Positions 42,329-51,584 of a stretch of DNA of 64,000 nucleotides are shown piece after piece. Source of the DNA: Rhizobacter sp964253025. Lineage in GTDB: Bacteria; Pseudomonadota; Gammaproteobacteria; Burkholderiales; Burkholderiaceae_C. Position 1 is the stretch's first letter, and each line of letters starts with the position of its first letter. Location: positions 558,001-622,000 of the forward strand of contig NZ_CAXUQC020000001.1 in NCBI RefSeq assembly GCF_964253025.1, given 5' to 3'. Position numbers and translations under genes: made by a program. The notes beneath the pieces are model-generated. The model was not told the origin of the DNA and did not search any database. It saw only the letters and a list, made by a program, of their open reading frames with translations.

Positions 42329-43501
42329 ATGAACGCACCCCGCCCGCTGAAGTCGACCCGTCTGGAATCGAAGGCCTTCCTGCTCCTGCTCGTCGGCGTG
42401 ACGCTCGCCTTCGGGTGGGTGCTCTGGCCGTTCTACGGCGCCGTGTTCTGGGGCGTGGTCATGGCCATCCTCTTCTACCCGCTCTATCGCCGGCTCCTGC
42501 ACGTGCTCAAGCAGCGGCGCAACACGGCGGCCCTGCTGACGCTCGTCGTGATCCTGGTGCTGGTCATCCTGCCCACCGTGCTGGTGGTGGCCACGCTGGT
42601 GCGGGAGGCGAACGTGGTCTACCAGCGCATCCAGAGCGGCGAACTCAACATTCCCCTCTACCTCGCCCAGGTGTACGAGGCGCTCCCGCGCTGGGTGACC
42701 GAACTCCTCGACCGCGCCGGCCTGGGCAACCTCACCGAGATCCAGGAACGGGTCACTGCCAGCCTGCGGCAGATCAGCCAGTTCGTGGCCACCCAGGCGC
42801 TGAGCATCGGCCAGAACACCTTGAACCTGTTCGTCGGCTTCTTCGTGATGCTGTACCTGATGTTCTTCCTGTTGCGCGACGGGGCGGGGCTTGCCCGACG
42901 GATCCGGGAAGCCGTGCCGCTCAACGGCGACCACAAGCGGGAACTGTCCGCCAAGTTCGCCACGGTCGTGAAGGCGACCGTGAAGGGCAACGTGCTGGTG
43001 GCGCTCGCACAAGGCGCGCTCGGCGGCATCGCCTTCGCGGTGCTGGGCATCCATGCCCCGCTGCTGTGGGCGGTCCTGATGGCGCTGCTGTCCTTGCTGC
43101 CGGCGGTGGGTGCGGGGCTGGTGTGGGGGCCCGTCGCGCTGTACTTCCTCGTCACCGGCAGCGTCGCCAAGGGTGCGATCCTGGTGGCCTACGGGGTCCT
43201 GGTGATCGGCCTGGTCGACAACCTGCTGCGCCCGGTGCTGGTCGGCAAGGACACGAAGATGCCGGACTACGTGGTGCTCATCTCCACCCTGGGCGGCATG
43301 GCCCTGTTCGGGCTGAACGGCTTCGTGATCGGGCCGGTGATCGCGGCCATGTTCATGGCCGTGTGGGACCTGTTCGGCGTGGAACGCACCCAGGCGGTCC
43401 AGTGGATGGACGGCGGGCGGTCGGTCACGGCCGAGGTTCCCGCGCCGATTCCCCCGGCCATCAAGCAGGAAGACGGCCCCGCGCCGCCCTCGGCCAGCTG
43501 A
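42329..43501 (+). CDS. AI-2E transporter family (UPF0118) permease
   Basis: 390 residues, about eight membrane helices (WVLWPFYGAVFWGVVMAILF, LLTLVVILVLVILPTVLVVA, LNLFVGFFVMLYLMFFLL, GALGGIAFAVLGIHAPLLWA and others) with the family block LVDNLLRPVLVGKDTKMPDYVV in outline. Family members export diverse small molecules or act as Na+/H+ antiporters; AI-2 export is shown only for few. It has no Shine-Dalgarno; TACCAT (42315-42320) lies 8 nt before the ATG. Convergent with fliE, 21 bp apart. Confidence 0.86.
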   Translation: MNAPRPLKSTRLESKAFLLLLVGVTLAFGWVLWPFYGAVFWGVVMAILFYPLYRRLLHVLKQRRNTAALLTLVVILVLVILPTVLVVATLVREANVVYQRIQSGELNIPLYLAQVYEALPRWVTELLDRAGLGNLTEIQERVTASLRQISQFVATQALSIGQNTLNLFVGFFVMLYLMFFLLRDGAGLARRIREAVPLNGDHKRELSAKFATVVKATVKGNVLVALAQGALGGIAFAVLGIHAPLLWAVLMALLSLLPAVGAGLVWGPVALYFLVTGSVAKGAILVAYGVLVIGLVDNLLRPVLVGKDTKMPDYVVLISTLGGMALFGLNGFVIGPVIAAMFMAVWDLFGVERTQAVQWMDGGRSVTAEVPAPIPPAIKQEDGPAPPSAS

Positions 43502-43522
43502 GCGCGCGCCGGCTGCGGCGGA

Positions 43523-43867
43523 TCAGACCGTCATGTTCATGATCTCGGAATAGGCCGAGACCAGCTTGTTGCGCACTTGCAGGGTGGCCTGGAAACCGAT
43601 CTGGGCCTTCTGCATGGCCACCATCGTTTCCTCCAGACTCACGGTCGGGCTGCCCATCTGGACCTGGCGCTGCATGTCGCTCGCCTGGTTCTGAGTGTCG
43701 CTCACCGAGCGCAGCGCCTGGGAGAGCGCCTGCTGGAAGCCTGGCCCCTGGACGCCGCCTGCCGCGGTGGCCGACCCCGCCTTGCCCGCCAGCGGCATGC
43801 CGTCCACGCCCAGCCCCGCCCGGGCGGCTGCCTGGGCGAAATTGAAGGGTTTGAGGGTGACGTCCAT
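43523..43867 (-). CDS. fliE: Flagellar basal-body protein FliE
   Basis: 114 residues. Connects the MS-ring to the rod and is the first exported rod component. Family C-terminus is clear: PTVSLEETMVAMQKAQIGFQ then RNKLVSAYSEIMNMTV. AGGAG 8 nt before the ATG. It is transcribed away from fliF with a 192-bp shared promoter region, an arrangement known in several betaproteobacteria. Confidence 0.93.
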   Translation of the reverse strand: MDVTLKPFNFAQAAARAGLGVDGMPLAGKAGSATAAGGVQGPGFQQALSQALRSVSDTQNQASDMQRQVQMGSPTVSLEETMVAMQKAQIGFQATLQVRNKLVSAYSEIMNMTV

Positions 43868-43897
43868 CGGGTTCTCCTGAGAGCGGCCGGCGGTGGG

Positions 43898-43925
43898 GGC
43901 TCGGCCGGTCGATGGTGCAACTTTA
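43898..43925 (-). promoter_or_regulatory. Candidate sigma-28 promoter of fliE
   Basis: On the minus strand TAAAGTTG (43918-43925), 12-bp spacer, GCCGAGCC (43898-43905), against the consensus TAAAGTTT-N11-GCCGATAA. The spacing is one base long and the last three -10 bases differ. It stands 30 bp before the fliE ATG. FliA is encoded in the window. Confidence 0.35.
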
Positions 43926-43993
43926 GGGAAATCGGCCCGGGCAGGTGGTGGGAACTGACGGGACTTTGACGGGCTGTTCCTCCGATCCGCACC

Positions 43994-44014
43994 CTCAAGT
44001 TTCCGAATAATCCG
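43994..44014 (+). promoter_or_regulatory. Flagellar promoter element before fliF
   Basis: CTCAAGTTTCCG (43994-44005), AAT, AATCCG (44009-44014), 45 bp before the fliF ATG. The same 12-bp word and AATCCG precede flhB. Absent from the other flagellar promoter region seen (fliL). Confidence 0.45.
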
Positions 44015-44059
44015 TTTCACCCGGAGGGCCTGTGCCCGCCATTTCCTGAAACGAACACC

Positions 44060-45733
44060 ATGGACAACGCCGTCGCTCTTGCCAACCCGACCCCGCTCGT
44101 TCCGGCCTCGCCCGGATTCGGCGAGCGTCTGGCCGCCTTGCCGGTCAAGAGCCGGGTGAGCCTGGGGGTCGGCGTCGCTGCGCTCGTGGCGGTGGTGGCG
44201 GCCCTCACGCTCTGGAGCAGCCAGGGTGACTACAAGGTGCTGTACGCCAACCTGTCCGACAAGGACGGTGGCGCCATCATCGCCCAGCTGTCCAGCATGG
44301 GTGTCCCGTACAAGCATTCCGAAGGGGGCGGCGCCATCCTCGTGCCGGCCGCCAGCGTCCACGACCTGCGCCTGAAGCTCGCCTCCGCCGGCCTGCCCAA
44401 GGGCTCGGTGGTCGGCTTCGAGCTGATGGACGGCGCCAAGTTCGGCCAGACGCAATTCCAGGAGCGTCTGACGTTCCAGCGCGGCCTGGAAGGTGAACTC
44501 ACCCGCTCCATCACCTCCATGGCCTCGGTGCAGAACGCCCGGGTGCACCTGGCGCTGCCGAACCAGAACGGGTTCTTCCGTGAGCAGCAGAAGCCCAGCG
44601 CCTCGGTGATGCTGACGCTCTTCCCCGGCCGCACCCTCGATCGCGCTCAGGTGGCCGGCATCGTGCACCTGGTCTCGAGCAGCGTGCCCGAACTCAATCC
44701 CAAGGCCGTGAGCGTGCTCGACCAGACCGGCGCGCTGCTGTCGGCCTCGCCGGACGACTCGGGCGCCGGGCTCGATGCCCAGCAGCTGCAGTACGTCAAC
44801 CAGATCGAGTCCTCGTTCAACAAGCGAATCCTCGAGATCCTCGACCCGGTGGTCGGGCGCGACAACCTGCGCGCCCAGGTGACGGCCGACGTCGACTTCT
44901 CCCGCACCGAGTCCACTTCCGAGGAATTCAAGCCCAACCAGGGCCAGAACGCCGAGGCGGCCGTGCGCAGCATGCAGCGCTCGGAGCAGTCGGGCAGCAA
45001 CGGCTCCGGCGCCGCCGGCATCCCCGGGGCCACCTCCAACCAGCCGCCCGTGGGCGCCACCGCACCGCTCACCGGCGCCTCGCAGCCGCTGCAGACCGCG
45101 CAGGGCGGCGCCAGCAACAGCACCAGCCGCAGCGACGCCGTCACCAACTACGAACTCGACAAGACCGTCCGCGTGACGCGCAACTCGACCGGCACGGTAC
45201 GCCGCCTGAACGCCGCCGTGGTGGTGAACCACCGCAGCGTGACCGACAGCAAGGGCAAGACCACCAGCGTGCCGCTCACGCCGGAGGAGCTCGAAAAGCT
45301 CAACGTGCTGGTGCGCGAGATCATCGGCTTCAACGAGCGTCGCGGCGACTCGGTGAAGGTGATCAACGCCCCCTTCAAGGCCGAGCCGGTCGTCAACGAC
45401 ACCACCCCGCTGTGGCAGAAGCCGGAGGTGCTCGACATCCTGCGCAGTGCCGCCATGCCGGCCGCCCTCGCCATCGTCGCGCTGGCCATCGTCTTCGGCC
45501 TGATCCGTCCGGCCCTGCGCAGCGCGCGGGTCGAGAAGGACCCGGTCGGCGGCAACCTCGATGCGGTCGTGGCCGACGACGAGCTGCTCCCGGTCGTGGA
45601 GGTCAAGGAACTGCCGCAGATCGCGGCACCGAAGGTCAGCGCCCAGCTCGACGGCGCGCGCAACTTCGCCAAGGACAACCCGGCGGCCGTCGCCAACATC
45701 GTGCGTGGCTGGGTCAACGGCGAAGTCGCCTGA
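44060..45733 (+). CDS. fliF: Flagellar MS-ring protein FliF
   Basis: 557 residues. The N-terminal helix VGVAALVAVVAALTLW, ring-building motif domains (DYKVLYANLSDKDGGAI, YKHSEGGGAILVPA, LEGELTRSITSMASVQNARVHLALP in outline), a periplasmic loop rich in Ser/Gly/Gln (about residues 310-365), a second helix LAIVALAIVFGLI and the short cytosolic FliG-binding tail ending DNPAAVANIVRGWVNGE. First gene of the fliF-K run. Confidence 0.97.
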   Translation: MDNAVALANPTPLVPASPGFGERLAALPVKSRVSLGVGVAALVAVVAALTLWSSQGDYKVLYANLSDKDGGAIIAQLSSMGVPYKHSEGGGAILVPAASVHDLRLKLASAGLPKGSVVGFELMDGAKFGQTQFQERLTFQRGLEGELTRSITSMASVQNARVHLALPNQNGFFREQQKPSASVMLTLFPGRTLDRAQVAGIVHLVSSSVPELNPKAVSVLDQTGALLSASPDDSGAGLDAQQLQYVNQIESSFNKRILEILDPVVGRDNLRAQVTADVDFSRTESTSEEFKPNQGQNAEAAVRSMQRSEQSGSNGSGAAGIPGATSNQPPVGATAPLTGASQPLQTAQGGASNSTSRSDAVTNYELDKTVRVTRNSTGTVRRLNAAVVVNHRSVTDSKGKTTSVPLTPEELEKLNVLVREIIGFNERRGDSVKVINAPFKAEPVVNDTTPLWQKPEVLDILRSAAMPAALAIVALAIVFGLIRPALRSARVEKDPVGGNLDAVVADDELLPVVEVKELPQIAAPKVSAQLDGARNFAKDNPAAVANIVRGWVNGEVA

Positions 45734-45774
45734 TCCGCCCCTCCCACTGACCGAACCGGACCCATCGCAAGCTC

Positions 45775-46770
45775 ATGGACACCAAGGGACTCGAAGACTC
45801 GGCCATCCTGCTGATGTCGCTCGGCGAGGAAGAAGCGTCCGAGGTGTTCAAGCACCTCTCGCCGAAGGAAGTGCAGGCGCTCGGCGAGACCATGGCGAAG
45901 ATGCGCAGCATCCCGCGGGATCGCGTGGACAACGTGCTGGAGCGCTTCGCCGTGGTGGCCAACGAGCAGAGCATGCTCGTGACCGACAGCGACGAGTACG
46001 TCAAGGCCGTGCTGCGCAAGGCGCTCGGCGACGACAAGGCCAACCTGCTCATCGACCGCATCATGCAGGGCGGCGACATCAGTGGCATCGAGAGCCTGAA
46101 GTGGATGGATGCCGGCTCGGTGGCCGAGCTGCTGCGCAACGAGCACCCGCAGATCGTCGCGGCCATCCTCGTGCACCTGGACTTCGACCAGTCCTCCTCC
46201 GTCCTCAAGTGCTTCACCGAGCGCCAGCGCAACGAGGTACTGGTGCGCATCGCCACGCTCGACGGCATCCAGCCGGCCGCGCTCAAGGACCTGAACGAGG
46301 TGATGAGCAAGGTGCTGGCCGGTGGCGACAAGCTGCGCAAGGCCTCGCTGGGCGGCGTGAAGACGGCCGCCGAGATGATCAACCTGATGGGCGGCAGTAT
46401 CGAGACCTCGGTGCTCGACTACATCCGCGAGGCCGACAACGAGCTGGCCCAGAAGATCATGGACAACATGTTCACCTTCGACGACCTGGAGAAGGTGGAC
46501 GACAAGGGCATCCAGCTGCTGCTCAAGGAAGTGCAGTCGGAGTCGCTGATCATCGCCCTCAAGGGCGCCACGCCGGAGATGCGCGAGAAGGTGTTCCGCA
46601 ACATGTCGAGCCGTGCCGCCGAGACGCTGCGCGAGGACCTGGAAAGCCGCGGGCCGGTGCGGGTCAGCGAGGTCGAGGCCGAGCAGAAGGAAATGCTGAA
46701 GGTCGTCCGCCGTCTGGCCGACGAAGGCCAGATCGTGCTGGCCAGCGGAGGCGAAGATGAGTTCCTCTAA
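45775..46770 (+). CDS. fliG: Flagellar motor switch protein FliG
   Basis: 331 residues, C-ring rotor protein that contacts the stator. N domain LEDSAILLMSLGEEEASEVF, EHPQIVAAILVHLD (EHPQ motif of the middle armadillo domain), GGVKTAAEMINLM, and charged torque helix LKGATPEMREKVFRNMSSRAAETL in outline. The end overlaps fliH by 14 bp. Confidence 0.97.
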   Translation: MDTKGLEDSAILLMSLGEEEASEVFKHLSPKEVQALGETMAKMRSIPRDRVDNVLERFAVVANEQSMLVTDSDEYVKAVLRKALGDDKANLLIDRIMQGGDISGIESLKWMDAGSVAELLRNEHPQIVAAILVHLDFDQSSSVLKCFTERQRNEVLVRIATLDGIQPAALKDLNEVMSKVLAGGDKLRKASLGGVKTAAEMINLMGGSIETSVLDYIREADNELAQKIMDNMFTFDDLEKVDDKGIQLLLKEVQSESLIIALKGATPEMREKVFRNMSSRAAETLREDLESRGPVRVSEVEAEQKEMLKVVRRLADEGQIVLASGGEDEFL

Positions 46771-47530
46771 AAACGGACCGTCGCGGCCGGCGCCGCCCCC
46801 GCCCAACGGCGCAGGCCCCAAGGCCCCCAACAGCTACAGCCGCTTCATCCCGCGCGAGGAACTGTCGTCCTTCGCCGCCTGGAACCCCGAGGCCCTGAAC
46901 GGTGCCGAGACGGCCGACAAGGGCGTGCAACGCCCGGCGCCCCCCGAGCCGCCACAGCCCTCGCATGCCGAGGAACTGGCCGAGGCGACGCGCGTCGCGC
47001 GCAATGCCGGCTACCAGGATGGCTACCGCGACGGACTGGTCGCGCTGGAAGGCTTCAAGCAGAGCTACGCGACGCAGGTCACGGCGCAGATCGCTGCAGT
47101 GACGCAGTCGTACATGGCCCAGCTGGAGGGGCTGCAGCAGCAGATGGCGCGTGCACTCGCCGTGTCGGCCACGCACCTTGCGCGCCAGATGGTCCGCAGC
47201 GAGATCGAACAGCGTCCGGAGCTGGTCGTGACGGTCGCCCAGGAAGCCGTCGACACCTTGCTCCTGAGCGCCCGCCACATCACGCTGCGTGTGAACCCCG
47301 AAGACGCAGCCCTCGTGGCCCAGGGCACCGCCGAGGTGCTGGCAGCGCGCGGCGCGCGCATCGTCAGCGATGCGGCCGTGTCCCGCGGCGGCTGCCTGGT
47401 CGAGTCCGACATCGGCGTCATCGACGCCAGCGTCGAGAGCCGCTGGCGCCGCGCCGCCGCCTCCATCGGCTGCGACGAAGCCTGGATCGAGGCCCCCGCC
47501 CCCGAAGGCACCGAGGACACCACCGCATGA
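46757..47530 (+). CDS. fliH: Flagellar assembly protein FliH
   Basis: 257 residues. Stator-like regulator of the FliI ATPase. A proline-rich N-terminus (SRPAPPPPNGAGPKAP) contains the YSRFIPREEL export-gate binding segment; glycine-zipper region EATRVARNAGYQDGYRDGLV; long coiled coil to about residue 150; C-terminal domain ITLRVNPEDAALVAQG then GGCLVESDIGVIDASVESRW. It overlaps fliI by 4 bp (ATGA). Confidence 0.93.
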   Translation: MSSSKNGPSRPAPPPPNGAGPKAPNSYSRFIPREELSSFAAWNPEALNGAETADKGVQRPAPPEPPQPSHAEELAEATRVARNAGYQDGYRDGLVALEGFKQSYATQVTAQIAAVTQSYMAQLEGLQQQMARALAVSATHLARQMVRSEIEQRPELVVTVAQEAVDTLLLSARHITLRVNPEDAALVAQGTAEVLAARGARIVSDAAVSRGGCLVESDIGVIDASVESRWRRAAASIGCDEAWIEAPAPEGTEDTTA

Positions 47531-48966
47531 ACAACGTCCCCTCCGAGACCGGCGCGGTCGAGACCGCCGACAAGTGGCAGCGCTACCTGTCGGACCTGAT
47601 GACGTTCTCGGCCGAACCCGTGGCCCTCGAGACCCAAGGCACGCTGGTGCGCGTGGCCGGCCTCGTGCTGGAAGCTGCCGGCATCCGGGTGCCGGTCGGC
47701 TCGGTGTGCCAGATTTTCATGGACGACGCCCGTCAGGAGGGCCAGCCGCCGGTGCTGGCCGAGGTGGTCGGCTTCTCGGGCGATCGCGCCTACCTGATGC
47801 CCACCGGGGAGACCCATGGCCTGGCCAGTGGCGCCCGCGTGGTGCCGCGTCCGTCGCCCATCGTGCCGCTCAAGCTGGGTGCGCCCCACCACCCCTGGCG
47901 GCGCGGTGAGGACCGCACCCTGCACCTGCCGGTCGGCGACGGCCTGCTGGGCCGGGTGATCGACTCCCACGGCCATCCGATCGACCGCCGCGGCCCGCTG
48001 CAGAACGTGCACAACGAGCCGCTGATCCGTCGCCCCATCAACGCGATGGACCGCGACCCGATCCGCAAGCCGCTGGACACCGGTGTGCGTGCCATCAACG
48101 CCATGCTCACCGTCGGGCGCGGCCAGCGCATCGGCCTCTTCGCCGGCACCGGCGTCGGCAAGTCGGTGCTGCTCGGCATGATGGCCCGGTACACCGCGGC
48201 CGACGTGATCGTGGTCGGGCTGATCGGCGAACGCGGCCGCGAAGTGAAGGAATTCATCGAGGACATCCTGGGCGAGGAAGGCATTGCCCGCTCGGTGGTG
48301 GTCGCCGCCCCGGCCGACGCGCCGCCGCTGACCCGCATGCAGGGCGCCAACTACGCGACCGCCATTGCCGAGCACTTCCGCGACCGCGGCCAGCACGTGC
48401 TGCTGCTGATGGACTCGCTCACCCGCTATGCGATGGCACAGCGCGAGATCGCGCTGGCGATCGGCGAGCCGCCCGCGACCAAGGGCTATCCGCCCAGCTG
48501 CTTCGCCAAGCTGCCGCAGCTGGTGGAGCGCAGCGGCAACGGCATCCACGGGGTTGGCTCCATCACCGCGTTCTACACGGTGCTCTCCGAGGGCGACGAC
48601 CAGCAGGACCCGATCGCCGACGCCGCCCGAGGCATCCTCGACGGCCACATCGTGCTGTCGCGTGAACTCGCCGAGGCCGGGCACTACCCGGCCATCGATG
48701 TGGAGCGGTCGATCTCCCGCGTGATGACCAATGTGAGCCCGCAGGAGCACATCGATGCGGCCCGCCGCTTCCGCCAGCTCCATGCGCGCCACAACAAGGC
48801 CCGTGACCTGATCCAGCTGGGCGCGTACTCGCCCGGGGCCGACCCCGAGCTGGATCATGCCGTGCGCCTGCACCCGAAGATGATCGAGCTGCTGCAGCAG
48901 GGCATGCACCAGCCCGCCAGCCTGCCCGCAAGCGTGCGCGAGCTGCGCTCGCTTGTCTCGCCGTGA
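47527..48966 (+). CDS. fliI: Flagellum-specific ATPase FliI
   Basis: 479 residues. Energises substrate unfolding for export. F1-beta-like: Walker A FAGTGVGKSVLLG (Lys212), GLIGERGREVKEF, Walker B VLLLMDSLTRYAMAQREI (DSLTR with the catalytic Glu further in), and the C-terminal helical domain. Starts inside fliH by ATGA overlap. Confidence 0.97.
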   Translation: MNNVPSETGAVETADKWQRYLSDLMTFSAEPVALETQGTLVRVAGLVLEAAGIRVPVGSVCQIFMDDARQEGQPPVLAEVVGFSGDRAYLMPTGETHGLASGARVVPRPSPIVPLKLGAPHHPWRRGEDRTLHLPVGDGLLGRVIDSHGHPIDRRGPLQNVHNEPLIRRPINAMDRDPIRKPLDTGVRAINAMLTVGRGQRIGLFAGTGVGKSVLLGMMARYTAADVIVVGLIGERGREVKEFIEDILGEEGIARSVVVAAPADAPPLTRMQGANYATAIAEHFRDRGQHVLLLMDSLTRYAMAQREIALAIGEPPATKGYPPSCFAKLPQLVERSGNGIHGVGSITAFYTVLSEGDDQQDPIADAARGILDGHIVLSRELAEAGHYPAIDVERSISRVMTNVSPQEHIDAARRFRQLHARHNKARDLIQLGAYSPGADPELDHAVRLHPKMIELLQQGMHQPASLPASVRELRSLVSP

Positions 48967-49022
48967 CACCCACGCCTGCCGCCGCGCCGTCGCCGACCCA
49001 ACTTGCCTGACCGGAACGAACC

Positions 49023-49502
49023 ATGAGCCATGCCGATCCCTCCCTGTCTCCCCTGATGGCACTGCTGGGCCAGGCCGAACGTGAACGCGACGAGGCCGTG
49101 GCCCAGGCGCAGCGCGCCGAAGCGCAGCTGGCCGCGGCACAGGGTCAGGGCGAGCAGTTGCTGGCCTACCGTCACGACTACGAGGCGCGCTTTCGCGAAC
49201 GCTTCAGCCGCCAGGGCGCGATCGACACCTTCCAGACCTACCAGGGCTTCATGGGCCGGCTGAGCCTGGCGGTCAACCAGCAGCAGGGGGCGGTCGCCAA
49301 TGCGGCGCGCCGCGCCGAGGCCGCCCGTCAGGTGGTGCGGGAACATGAACTGCGCGTGGCCTCCGTGCGCAAGCTGATCGAGCGCCGTCTTGCCGAGCTG
49401 CGCATCGCCGCGGACCGGCGCGACCAGAAGCAGACCGATGAATTCGCGAGCCGCGCCGCCTGGAACCGGCTGGCCGCGCAGCAGGCCGCCCCGTCGGTCT
49501 GA
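49023..49502 (+). CDS. fliJ: Flagellar export protein FliJ
   Basis: 159 residues, almost entirely coiled coil (ERERDEAVAQAQRAEAQLAA, YRHDYEARFRERFSRQG, VREHELRVASVRKLIERR), as expected for the central stalk of the FliI ring and general chaperone escort. Between fliI and fliK. Sequence conservation of FliJ is low; the call rests on coiled coil, length and position. Confidence 0.9.
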   Translation: MSHADPSLSPLMALLGQAERERDEAVAQAQRAEAQLAAAQGQGEQLLAYRHDYEARFRERFSRQGAIDTFQTYQGFMGRLSLAVNQQQGAVANAARRAEAARQVVREHELRVASVRKLIERRLAELRIAADRRDQKQTDEFASRAAWNRLAAQQAAPSV

Positions 49503-49530
49503 CGTCTCCAACCCGTCACCAGATCACGCG

Positions 49531-50784
49531 ATGACCGCCGCAGTTTCCAACCTCCTTACCGGCCCCGTTCTTCCCGGGCCGTTGCAGGCCTCGCCCTCCG
49601 GACCTGCCCGCAGCGGCCACTTTGCCCGCATGCTGGACGCGCATCGCCAGTCGCAGCAGGCGCCGGCCGAGACCGCTTCGCCGCCCGAGACGCCCGACGC
49701 GGCCGCCGATGCGCCCGAACGCACGGCCCAGTCCCAGCGGGCGGCCGACGAGGCCCGCGCCCGGCAGCTGCGCGCGGCCCGCCAGGCCCGGCCCGCCGAA
49801 GCCGGCGGCGAGCGTCCGCGCACCGATGCCGTCAGCGACCGCACCGAGGCGGCCACCGAATCGGTTCGCCCGGGCGCCGTGGCGGACGAGGCGGAGACCG
49901 AACCCAGCGCCGCGGGAATGGACTGGCTTGCGGCACTGAACCTTCCGACGACACCCGTCCCCGCCGCGGCTGCTTCCGGCCGCTCGGCTGTCGACGCGGC
50001 AAGCGAACCGTCCGATCCCGCGACCGAGGCCTCCGGCCGTACCGCTGTACGTCGGGGCCCACAGCGGGGGCTCGAGCCGGCCGAAACCGCCGAGCGCCAG
50101 CGCCAGGCACCCCAGGCAACCTCGGGCCATGCCCGGGCCGGCGACGAACCGGCCCCGGCCGAGCTGGCACGCCAGGCGGCCGAGCAACCGGCCGCCGCCC
50201 AGGGCGCGCTCGAGCAGGTGGTGGCCGCACTCACGCCGCAACGGCCGACACCTGCCGAAGCGCCCCGGGTCGACCTGGCCAGTGCCGCACAAGCGCTGTC
50301 GTCCACACCCGCGCCGGCCGAGCGTCCGGCCGACGCACCGGCGCCGGCTGTCGTCCACCTGCCCACGCCGGCCGACGCGCCCGAGTTCAAGCAAGCGCTG
50401 GGCGCCCAGCTGAGCGTGCTGGCACGGGACGGCATCCAGCAGGCCGAGCTGCACCTGAACCCCGCCGACATGGGGCCCATCTCGGTGCAGATCGCGCTGG
50501 ACGGCGACCAGGCCAAGGTGGACTTCGGTGCCGATTCGGCCGCCACCCGGCAACTGATCGAGAGCGGCCTGCCCGAGCTGGCGGCAGCCTTGCGCGAAGC
50601 GGGCTTCACTCTCTCGGGCGGCGGCGTCCACAGCCAGGCCCAGCAATCGCCCCGCGGGCGCGAGGATTCGGCCGGCCCCGACGGGCGCCGCAGCACCGCC
50701 AGCGCGGACGCCGCGGAGTCCGGCGACTTGCGACCGGCCCCGGCCCGGATGGTCCGGGCGGGCGGCATCGACCTCTACGCCTGA
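49531..50784 (+). CDS. fliK: Flagellar hook-length control protein FliK
   Basis: 417 residues. Long N-terminal low-complexity ruler rich in Ala, Pro, Glu and Arg (about 1-270, repeated SPPETPDAAADAP/AAEQPAAAQGA type), then the Flg_hook domain: QAELHLNPADMGPISVQIAL, QAKVDFGADSAATRQLIESG and LPELAAALREAGFTLSGGGV. Ruler length sets hook length; the C domain acts on FlhB. The tail after the domain is Arg/Ser-rich. Start chosen after the fliJ stop; weak Shine-Dalgarno. Confidence 0.92.
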   Translation: MTAAVSNLLTGPVLPGPLQASPSGPARSGHFARMLDAHRQSQQAPAETASPPETPDAAADAPERTAQSQRAADEARARQLRAARQARPAEAGGERPRTDAVSDRTEAATESVRPGAVADEAETEPSAAGMDWLAALNLPTTPVPAAAASGRSAVDAASEPSDPATEASGRTAVRRGPQRGLEPAETAERQRQAPQATSGHARAGDEPAPAELARQAAEQPAAAQGALEQVVAALTPQRPTPAEAPRVDLASAAQALSSTPAPAERPADAPAPAVVHLPTPADAPEFKQALGAQLSVLARDGIQQAELHLNPADMGPISVQIALDGDQAKVDFGADSAATRQLIESGLPELAAALREAGFTLSGGGVHSQAQQSPRGREDSAGPDGRRSTASADAAESGDLRPAPARMVRAGGIDLYA

Positions 50785-50796
50785 ACGGGCCGCGGC

Positions 50797-50824
50797 TGTC
50801 GCCAGGCGGCCAACCGTGGCGACA
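50797..50824. terminator. Inverted repeat after fliK
   Basis: TGTCGCCA and TGGCGACA around 12 nt, 13 bp after the fliK stop, with no T-tract. May weaken read-through between the fliF-K and fliL-R blocks. Confidence 0.3.
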
Positions 50825-50897
50825 CCGATGGTCCGCGAACGCCGGATGACGGGCTTTCACCCCGCTTTTCCGGCCATCGCCACAGGCCCCCGCTTTC

Positions 50898-50903
50898 GAT
50901 AAT
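50898..50903 (+). promoter_or_regulatory. Candidate -10 for fliLMNOPQR
   Basis: GATAAT in the 163-bp fliK-fliL gap, 44 bp before the fliL ATG; no good -35 at 16-18 bp, so an activator may be needed. A hairpin GCGCAC/GTGCGC (50913-50933) lies in the leader just before the GAAGGAG ribosome-binding site. Confidence 0.35.
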
Positions 50904-50947
50904 TTCCCTCATGCGCACCCATCGGGCGTGCGCCTGAAGGAGATTTC

Positions 50948-51550
50948 ATGTCGAGCGCGAGCGCCACTGCCGTGGCCCCGAAAAAGGGCAACAAGAAGCT
51001 GATCGTCATCATCGGCGCCGTGCTGGCGCTGGTCCTGGTGGGAGGTGGCGCGGCCGCTTACATGATGAAGCAGCGCGCCGCCGCCGCCGCAGCCGCAGCC
51101 GCCCTGGACGAGGAAGAGGAAGCCGACGGCGAGGCGGCGCCTGCCCCCAGCGCCCGCAAGCACGACCCCAAGACCGCCCCGACCTTCGTCCCGCTCGAAC
51201 CCTTCGTCGTGAACCTCGCCGACAAGGAGTCGGACCGTTTCGCCCAGGTCGGCATCACGCTGGAAGTCGACGACCCGACGTTCGCCGACGAACTCAAAGC
51301 CTACATGCCGGCCATCCGCAACGGCATCCTCATGGTGCTGGCGCACAAGACCTCGGCCGAGCTGCTGTCGCAGGAGGGAAAGATCGCCCTGCAGAAGGAG
51401 ATCCTGCGCGAGGCGGTGTTGCCGCTGGGCATCGAGGTGGAGACCGAAGTCGAGGACGAAGCCCCGGCCTCGTCGCGCCGCAAGAAGAAGCGCAAGGCCG
51501 TGCACAACCCGGTGACGCACGTGCACTTCTCGAACTTCATCGTCCAGTGA
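50948..51550 (+). CDS. fliL: Flagellar basal-body-associated protein FliL
   Basis: 200 residues. Single helix LIVIIGAVLALVLVGGGAAA, then an Ala/Glu-rich linker (eleven consecutive Ala/Leu and an EEEEA block), and the SPFH-like periplasmic domain FVPLEPFVVNLADKESDRFAQ then VGITLEVDD. The C-terminus has a basic block RRKKKRKA before VHFSNFIVQ. Stabilises stators. GAAGGAG ribosome-binding site. Confidence 0.94.
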   Translation: MSSASATAVAPKKGNKKLIVIIGAVLALVLVGGGAAAYMMKQRAAAAAAAAALDEEEEADGEAAPAPSARKHDPKTAPTFVPLEPFVVNLADKESDRFAQVGITLEVDDPTFADELKAYMPAIRNGILMVLAHKTSAELLSQEGKIALQKEILREAVLPLGIEVETEVEDEAPASSRRKKKRKAVHNPVTHVHFSNFIVQ

Positions 51551-51584
51551 TTCGGCGCGTGCAACGTTCCGAGCAGGCCACCCC

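Noticed and set aside
42329..43501. Quorum-sensing AI-2 exporter
   Set aside because: Family name only; most UPF0118 members have other substrates and no luxS or lsr gene is in view.
43523..45232. FliE as the tail of a 569-residue minus-strand protein
   Set aside because: Only the last 114 codons match FliE, with AGGAG before the ATG at 43867; the rest is antisense to fliF.
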